Origin: Gentiana macrophylla
Lineage: Eukaryota; Streptophyta; Magnoliopsida; Gentianales; Gentianaceae
Assembly: GCA_026214975.1 (NCBI GenBank)
Contig: CM047810.1
Span: 1,984,001 to 2,048,000 of the forward strand
Direction of reading: 5' to 3'
Length of the DNA: 64,000 nucleotides
The notes under the pieces are model-generated. The model did no database searches, was not told the origin of the DNA, and saw only the letters and a program-made list of their open reading frames with translations. Shown piece after piece: positions 57,662-64,000 of this stretch (positions within the stretch are counted from its first letter, which is position 1; every line of letters starts with the position of its first letter). Position numbers and translations under genes: made by a program.

Positions 57662-58102
57662 GATTGTTACCCCACTGGCCTTGTCGATTCTGGCCCCAAC
57701 TTTGGTTCCCTGAACCTTGATTCTAATTTTCGTAACCTTGGTTGTTGGAATTTTGATTTTGTCGATTCCAACTACCTTGGTTATTCTCTCTCAAATTTCC
57801 TTGGGAATTTTGAGAATTCCCTTGATCGCGATTCTGATTCCAACCGCGGTTGCCTTGGCCCTGATTGTTGGAATTTTGCCGGGACCACTGATTGTTCTGG
57901 TTGTTGCCTCGGTCCCAATTTCCCTGGTCACTCTGATTTCCTTGCTGGTTTCCTTGGTTCCAGTTCTGGCCTTGCTGGTTATTGTTCCAATTATTCCCCG
58001 AATTCTGGTTCCTCAGATTGTTCCCAGAATTGTTGTTGTTCTAGCTTCCCTGACTGTTATTGCCTTGATTCCAATTTCCCCCAGAATTATTTCCGACATA
58101 GT
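57662..58102 (-). pseudogene. G gag C-terminal Asn/Gln/Gly-rich domain
   Basis: About 145 residues built almost only of Asn, Gln, Gly, Ser, Trp and Arg, with repeats of the type NWNQGNQQGNQ, NNQNNQWSRQNSNNQGQGN and SWNRQNQNSNNQG. It follows in frame from MEEDFQQNNVNYVGNNSGG, after a 1-nt shift near 58200. Two TAG codons interrupt it (near 58042 and 57722). Composition is like prion-like/low-complexity RNA-binding regions. The plus-strand hydrophobic frame here is only its antisense. Confidence 0.75.
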
Positions 58103-59782
58103 TCACATTGTTCTGTTGGAAATCTTCTTCCATGCCACAACCCATCGTTGGCTCGTAATCTTGGTAGTTCGGTGGAGCTTGCCAATTTGGGTTGTTACCC
58201 ATGGATTATTATGGTTCCATTGTACCCCAGAATTTTGTTGCTTACCAAATTGCGGGTTCCTCCCGAAAACCTGCTGATTACCGCTATTTGAACTCCCTGT
58301 CCCCAATCTGTTGAGCGCTGCAACGAGATCTTCCATAACTGCCACTGGTTGCTGCTGAGATACATTTGCTACAGGTTGTTGTTGGGTCGGCTGTGGTATC
58401 TGTTGTGGTACTTGCTGAGGATAAACCGTTCTGCTCGGGCTCGTACAGAACTGAGCCGAGTGATTACCGCCACACAACTGACACACTTGTTGTGCCTCTT
58501 TCAGTTTCTTCATTTCTGTCTGAAGTGCCAACAACTCATTATGTGCGGCCGTCTCTTTATCCAACTGCTCCTCAAGAGCCTTAACAGTTTGTTGTGGCTC
58601 TATCAGGTTCTCTGTCCCAGTACTGGAAACCCATTCATCATCCCTCTCGATAGCATCATTAATATGCTGCATTGCTAGCTCGGGATCAATCCTCGTCAAA
58701 CCGTTTCCACTAGTTGCATCTAAGAGATTCCTGTCTGACTTATTCAAGGCTCTATAAATCTTTACCACCTGCTCGACTGTGCTCAAATTGTGTGGAGGGC
58801 ACTTCTTTAGCAATGCCCTAAACCTTTCAATTGTTTCTTTCATGGTTTCCCCCTTTCGCCCACTAAAATTGTGTATTTCCCGCTTTAAATCCTCAATCTT
58901 TGCTGGTGGAAAATATTTCTCCAGAAACACATCGGCCACTTCGGCCCATGTAGATAATGAGGCGTTAGGGAAGGTGTTGAACCATGTTCTTGCGGCTCCC
59001 CTTAATGCAAACTGGAACATCATCAACTTGAGCGCCTCCTCGCTCACTCCTTTGTACTTCAATGTCGAGATTATCTGCAGATAGTTGTCTAGGAATTCAT
59101 TCGGGTCCTCATTCCGCTGCCCGTAGAAAACTGCATTCTCGCTGATCAGGTTGATGACATTATGCTTCGGTTCCATGTTGTTGGCATGGACGGCTGGGAT
59201 TCTGATCGGATTATGTCCGGTCCCTTGATACGGGGTAACCACGTAATCCCTTGCTGATACAAACCCCTGATTTGCCTGTGGGTTGTTCTGCATTCTTGAT
59301 CTGGTTGTTCGATTCGCTGCGAAAGTTTGAATGCGCCGCATGTTGTTGAATCAATCGATACATTTGCAATTGCAAATTGTCCTCGACCAGTGGTCATTCT
59401 TTAATCGACCATTTAACACATCATTTTGTTGGTCCTGTCTGCTTTCTTCCATCTCCCTTTCTAGAGCGGGGTCAAATAAATTCCTTCCATCTCGCCCTGC
59501 AACCATAGGAGGGTCCAGGGGATTCCTCTCGCGTGGAGGTGGGTTATTTAGAGTACCCAAACCCCCCATTTGAGACGTCCCATCACCATTCAACTGATCC
59601 CTACCGTTGGTTGTCATTTCTTCTTCCTCTGAAGAGAAGTCTGACGTTTCGTGTCCGTCCACAATTTCCGGAGTAGGATCAAATTGTAGTCTTCTTCTTA
59701 AACCGTTCCTCTGTCTGGCGAACGATTCTATCTCTGGTTGGTATGGCTCAAGAGGTTGTTGTCGAGACCTTCTTGTGTTCAT
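58103..59782 (-). pseudogene. G gag, full length with one stop
   Basis: 560 codons from MNTRRSRQQPLEPYQPEIES at 59782, in one frame, with a single TGA at 59351-59353. N-terminus: the LEPYxxEIExFAR motif of Athila gag. Capsid (about residues 190-400): VINLISENAVFYGQRNEDPN, FALRGAARTWFNTFPN, WAEVADVFLEKYFPP, GETMKETIERFRALLKKCP. A helical linker (VKALEEQLDKETAAHNELLA) leads to the zinc knuckle CQLCGGNHSAQFC (CX2CX3HX4C, one residue shorter than the usual CCHC), then a Gln/Pro-rich tail. Capsid assembly and RNA packaging are the expected roles. Confidence 0.88.
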
Positions 59783-59875
59783 ACACTGCAAAACAACAAT
59801 GAAACAACAAGAAAACGTAAAAACGACCTAAGCCCAAGCTTTCGGTCAACTATTGTGATATCAAAATATTGCCAA

Positions 59876-59893
59876 TCCCCGGCAACGGCGCCA
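59876..59893 (-). promoter_or_regulatory. Primer-binding site of G
   Basis: Element-sense TGGCGCCGTTGCCGGGGA, 3 bp from the LTR start at 59897. Confidence 0.92.
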
Positions 59894-59896
59894 ACT

Positions 59897-61537
59897 TGAT
59901 AAGAGAATTTTTGCAACTCGGTTATGCAAGTAAAAACTCAAAACCGTGGCAAAATCTACTTTCTAACTGGCAGTGAACCGGGTCGATCGTAGGTAGTGCT
60001 TAGGAGTCCGAGGTCGAACCCACGAGGATTGGTTTTGAATACCACTATTGACTTAGAACTCAGTTCAGGTCAACCAAGTTGGTGAAAAGTTTACACTAAT
60101 GAGTAAATTAATGATTATACTAATCGGTTTCTTTTACGTTTAACGGAGGTATGGTCAAACTATGATCCAGGGAGCTAATTTACTCTCAAAACGACTATCT
60201 CGGGGGAGTTTCCTATCTTAAATGTCCAACGAGTAAAGCCTAAGGTTGAAAACCCCGTATCAGAAAAGAACTCAACGCCTAGGGTGTCAACCTAGAACAC
60301 AGGTAGGTGTCAAACTACCTTTTAAGCCTTAACTTCTACGGTCCCGAAACCCCGGTTCCCACACCTAGACGCAACATACATTTATAAGCTTTGGTGTGTG
60401 AGATAACGAACTAGGTTGTCAAGATAATTCATTTTTTTTTGTTTAAGCAAGTTTCGTGATGCAAATTACCCGTTAAAACGTTTAACTACGCGCTAAACTA
60501 CCCCCCGAGTTCATCCCCCTGAGAGCGTTTACCCGCCTTCACATAATTCGGCCATACAAGGAACTTAGCTACTCATAATATGATTAAAGCGAGGAACAAT
60601 AAGAGAAATCATTACAAGAACGATAAAGAAATAAGAATTCATACCGAACTTATTGAAGAATTAATGATCCAAACAAAACCGTAGCCAAAGAATCAATTTC
60701 TGACAATAAAACTGTAAAAATCTAATGTTGTGGTGTAGATAGTGTTGTAAGAAATTGAAAGACGATCGAAACGGTATATGGCACTTAATCGTATGCTTCC
60801 GTATGAGGGAGATCGCCCCAAAACGGCCTAAGGTGTTCCAAATCGTCAAAAAACTCCCGTATGAAATCGTTTGAGCTGCTATTTATACTTTAGGGTGAAT
60901 TTAGGCTATCCGTACGGATTGGGAATGTGTCCGTACGGACAGTTCAGGTTCTTTTCCGTACGGATGGGCCATGGTCCGTACGGATAATTCTCTGTATTCA
61001 TTTTCCAACTTCTGCCTTCAGCTCGCTCCGTTTCCGACAGCTCTGCAGTAAAACCTTCATAACTTCTTCGTCCAAGCTCCGATTGAGGTGATTCAAATTG
61101 CATTGGAAATATATTGAAATTATCTACAACTTTAATGAAGAAGTCAGATCCTGAAAATGCCTCCATACTGGTTGAATCTGCATCTGAAGGGGATTGAGGG
61201 GTTGAGTCCCGAACTCCAGTTTCTCTTTTCTTCACTTTTCTCCTCCCCTTGATCATTCTCATCACCAAATATCACCTTCCTGGTCCCCGGATCACCTAAA
61301 CCCTGAAATATTGTGCAAAGAACATACCAGACGATATCCCGGGGGTAAAAGTGTCCGGAGTAGGGCCAAATATCGATAAAAAGAGGGGCCTTCCGACTAT
61401 TTGTCATTTTCACTCCCCGTACATTATTCTCACGATAAAGCTCTACAAAAAGGCCTAAACCACCCAAAAATATGCTAGAAATGTGATAACCGTGGGTTAA
61501 ACCGTACATAAATGTACAGTAAAGTTGGTTCCCATCA
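59897..61537 (-). mobile_element. 5' LTR of G
   Basis: 1641 bp; in element sense TGATGGGAACCAAC at 61537 to ...CTTATCA. Carries a TATA box, four TCCGTACGGA palindromes and the conserved U3 block (61055-61145). Confidence 0.93.
60879..60984 (-). promoter_or_regulatory. TATA and four TCCGTACGGA palindromes, G LTR
   Basis: Element-sense TATAAATAG (complement of 60879-60887). Upstream of it are perfect palindromes at 60908-60919 (ATCCGTACGGAT), 60929-60940 (GTCCGTACGGAC), 60955-60964 and 60975-60984 (TCCGTACGGA). Centres are 21, 25 and 20 bp apart, close to two helix turns, so all would face roughly the same side of the DNA. Confidence 0.85.
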
Positions 61538-61542
61538 AGGAT

Positions 61543-62392
61543 CTTATGCGATACATCCTCCTCAAATAAATTATCGACCATCTTCACAGTTGCTATTTCA
61601 CCACCTCCCCATTGGCTATTCATTTCTATTTGCTCCATCTTTCCTTGTGCCTCCTCAGGAGATAAAAGAACAAACGCTCCATTGCTGGAGGAACCTACTC
61701 TTATCTTCTCCGTATCTCTCAATCCATGGTAAAAGGTTTGCATTAAAATCCATAGAGGGATATCATGATGAGGGCACTTCCTCATGGACTCCTTAAAACG
61801 TTCCCAAGCTTGATCAAAATTCTCCCCAGGTTGCTGCTTGAACCCCAAGATATCCTGGCATAACTTAAAGGTCTTTCCTATAGGGAAGTACTTATTCATG
61901 AACTTTTGTAGCAGTTTTTCCCAGGTCGTGATTGATCTAGCCTCTAAAGAGAAAAGCCATTGCTTAGCTTTATCTTTCAAAGTGAAAGGGAAAAGTTTCA
62001 GCTTAATGTTATCCTCAGGAACTAGTTCTGGCTTCACGGTACTAACGATCTCTAAGAAATTCATCACGTGAATGCCAGGATCTTCATTCAGGATACCATG
62101 AAAAGTGGAATAGTTTGCCACCATTTGAATGACATTAGGTTTCGGGTGATAAACTTCAGCAGCATTTTCAGGCACTACGATAGCAGGAATGAATTGTTCA
62201 ATGGTAGGCGTTGCATAGCTTTGCAAAGTACGTCTTTCCCATGCAGCCACAGCTTGGTTAACAAAATTTGCATTATTAAAATTATTTCCATTTACCCGGC
62301 TGGCGTTATTCAGTAATGCTTCCATGTCTGAGTCAGATTGATGTGCTCCTTCAGATTTTTCCTCACCTTGCTCTTCGTTTGGATCCTTAGAA
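61543..62392 (-). pseudogene. Element F gag, N-terminal and capsid part
   Basis: Open from about 62392 (ATRISKDPNEEQ, no ATG before MEALLNNASRVNG at 62325). It continues through RRTLQSYATPTIEQFIPAIV, HPKPNVIQMVANYSTFHGIL, FPFTLKDKAKQWLFSLEARS, WEKLLQKFMNKYFP, ENFDQAWERFKESMRKCP and NSQWGGGEI. This is a well-kept Athila gag capsid. At 61542 the frame enters the LTR of element G and stays open to 61144, adding about 130 LTR-encoded residues to the end. Confidence 0.87.
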
Positions 62393-62854
62393 ATCCGGGT
62401 AGCTTGTTTTTTTTTTTTTTTTTTTGCAAGACAAAAACAACAATAAACAATTAAAATACGCCAAGGCTACTGCATTTGGCGGGACTCTAAAATAGACAAA
62501 AATAAAAATAACAAAAACAATAAACAATTAGAAACTTTAAAGGCTAATCCTTTAACTAGACTCAATAAATAAAAACTAAACTAAAACAGACTCTAAAAAT
62601 ACGAAAAATACAAAAACACAAAGCACAAAATGTGTAAAACAAAACAGAACAAAATCGCCTAAAAAAAGGTCGCTCTCTCAATGAATCGCTCGCATTTGCC
62701 AATGAGCCTGCTTGATTCTCGGGAATCACTTGATTTGTTTTACGACTCTTACAGGTTAATTCTATGTTATAAAAACTAATTAAACAGACACTATTTACAC
62801 TATTTATGAATCTACTTTTAATAAAATAAGCTATAATTAATTTAATGACACGAG
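62393..62854 (-). mobile_element. Element F leader
   Basis: Between primer-binding site and gag. Non-coding, with a T run at 62407-62424. It lacks the TCGGTCGACCGA palindromes found in the E leader. Confidence 0.6.
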
Positions 62855-62872
62855 TCCCCGGCAACGGCGCCA
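62855..62872 (-). promoter_or_regulatory. Primer-binding site of F
   Basis: Element-sense TGGCGCCGTTGCCGGGGA, next to the LTR start TGGTAACGG at 62878. Confidence 0.92.
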
Positions 62873-62877
62873 AAACT

Positions 62878-64000
62878 TGGTAACGGTCAAGTTATAAAAA
62901 TAACTCGATACCTAAATAACCAACTAGCAAGAGAATTAGGTTCAATCGTAGTATAGCTAGATATAGTCGAGGTCGATCCCACAGAGACTCGTCTTAATCA
63001 AGTACAACGTTATTAAACTAAAAATAGATTAAAGGGCGGTCTACGACCAACTATAACGTAGAGATGAAGGTTGACACGATAGAAAACACAAAGACTAACA
63101 ATACGACACAAGACACTAAACACTTATTTTTATGGTTTTAATAAGACTCTAACAAACGGTACTGATTACGCTAGTAGTAATTACTCCCCCATATATGTAT
63201 ATCTAAACCGAGATAGAAAAGACATTAAGATTGATTATATTCTGGCTACGGGAGTCACCCCTTAAACTGGATCTAAATCGTGAACGGATAGAAGATCTTT
63301 ATGCTTAATTACGAATCCTTCCTTGGACAGGATAGAACATCATATAACAAGCATGCTATACCAAACTAGGGATGCCGATCTAAAATCATCACCTCGTCTA
63401 GGAAACCACCGTGGACGGGTTGGCACACCTCCTAAACGATCGGCTAACTTATGTCGTATTTAACATGGCAATTTTCACAATATATCATATTAATTTACGA
63501 GAACGATGCAACGAATTGGCCAGATCTATTACATGTGTATATGAAAAACAAAAGCACGACGTGGCGAAATCGCTCACGAAAATTACTAGAATCTTGATGG
63601 CTAGATCTAACCATATAGACCATGGTAGATCTAGACCGGTGACTCTAGAATTTTCTCGTAAAACGCCTTCGTACGGCTTAGATTTACATGAATATGGGTT
63701 AGTTAATTAACTACATCACGAAATCAATGCACAAACGACTACTCCATAACGAAATAAAATAAATCTACGAATAAAAACGAAATATTTGGATAGGCATTAC
63801 CCTCGTAGACGGAGGGTCCTCCGATCCTTCAATGCAATCTCTAATCGATGAATCCATCGCCTCCGTGATGAAGAAACATAATATAAAATAAGAAAAACTA
63901 TATTGATAAACTAAAAGTATTGTAGTATTGTGTTTCTAGAGTCGTGTCTAATAAAATTCGTGGCTGCTCCTTTATATAGAGACTTAGACCGACATAAAGA
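62878..64000 (-). mobile_element. 5' LTR of F, cut by window edge
   Basis: Aligned with 42597-43575 from position 63004. The TATA region (element-sense CTCTATATAAAG) is at about 63969-63980. The U3 part, the outer end and the target duplication lie beyond the window. Confidence 0.9.

Larger units (their letters stand above)
57216..61537 (-). mobile_element. Element G, gag-only Athila-type, TSD AGGAT
   Basis: 4322 bp with TG...CA ends and perfect 5-bp duplications AGGAT (57211-57215, 61538-61542). The 5' LTR (59897-61537) is full length, but the 3' LTR (57216-57661) is cut after 446 bp. The interior holds only gag. The junction at 57661/57662 joins LTR sequence CCCCGGTTC to the gag 3' part, so protease, pol, polypurine tract and most of the 3' LTR were deleted in one step. 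Inserted in gag of element F. Confidence 0.93.

Noticed and set aside
57717..58277. Plus-strand frame of 186 aa that looks like a multi-pass membrane protein
   Set aside because: It is the antisense of the Asn/Gln/Gly-rich gag tail; AAT/CAA/GGN codons read as Ile/Leu/Val/Pro on the other strand.
1..64000. Integrated plant pararetrovirus or other virus copy
   Set aside because: All RT/integrase frames have LTRs, target duplications and Copia or Gypsy domain order; no movement or coat protein motifs were seen.

Overview
This 64 kb window is nuclear DNA from a flowering plant, most likely a eudicot. It is AT-rich and almost entirely built of LTR retrotransposons nested inside one another, with primer-binding sites, polypurine tracts and pol domains typical of plant Ty1/Copia and Ty3/Gypsy (Athila and Tat lineages), plus plant-type LINE fragments and MITE-like sequences. 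I found only one convincing host gene: a small secreted histidine-rich protein at 2818-3426 (+). No tRNA, rRNA, organellar, bacterial or CRISPR sequence was recognised.

Left part (1-9.5 kb). A Copia-type LTR (1-558, minus) sits in a LINE reverse-transcriptase relic (559-950). MITE-like and repeat-rich spacer follows, then a 142-bp foldback just upstream of the His-rich gene. A poly(A)-tailed retroposon (about 4313-7121) is split by a 1.83-kb solo LTR with a perfect 5-bp target duplication. At 7597-9503 lies the 3' LTR of an old minus-strand Copia ('Copia-B'), which carries a 1.4-kb long-TIR DNA element that itself carries a 180-bp insert.

Centre (9.5-27.7 kb). The Copia-B interior is interrupted by a 5'-truncated LINE (11.33-13.25 kb, minus) and by a plus-strand Copia ('Copia-1', 13627-25116, TSD TTTCT). 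Copia-1 in turn holds a deleted Athila-type Gypsy ('Gypsy-A', about 16124-22435, minus). The rest of Copia-B holds a microsatellite, a minisatellite that switches orientation, and the 5' LTR at 27175-27679. That 5' LTR shows the empty site of the TIR element.

Right part (28-64 kb). A Tat-lineage remnant ('C') pairs a plus-strand, apparently spliced antisense ORF (28764-30414) with minus-strand gag-protease-RT (30402-32162). Then comes a compound Athila-type cluster, all on the minus strand. A tandem LTR-internal-LTR-internal-LTR array ('D', 32166-42596) lies in the 3' LTR of element 'F'. A nearly complete Athila-type element ('E', 43688-53338, TSD GCTGC) is inserted in the same F LTR. Element F has an in-frame gag-integrase deletion fusion. 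A gag-only element ('G', 57216-61537, TSD AGGAT) is inserted in F's gag gene. F's 5' LTR runs off the right edge.

The most interesting patterns are in the LTRs. Each Athila-type family carries its own GC-rich palindrome set, in four of five families just upstream of the TATA box. A block of about 85 bp, kept in otherwise unlike LTRs, recurs in families D, A and G. Element names (A, B, C, D, E, F, G, Copia-1) are local labels, not database names. All domain calls come from reading the translated sequence; no search was run.
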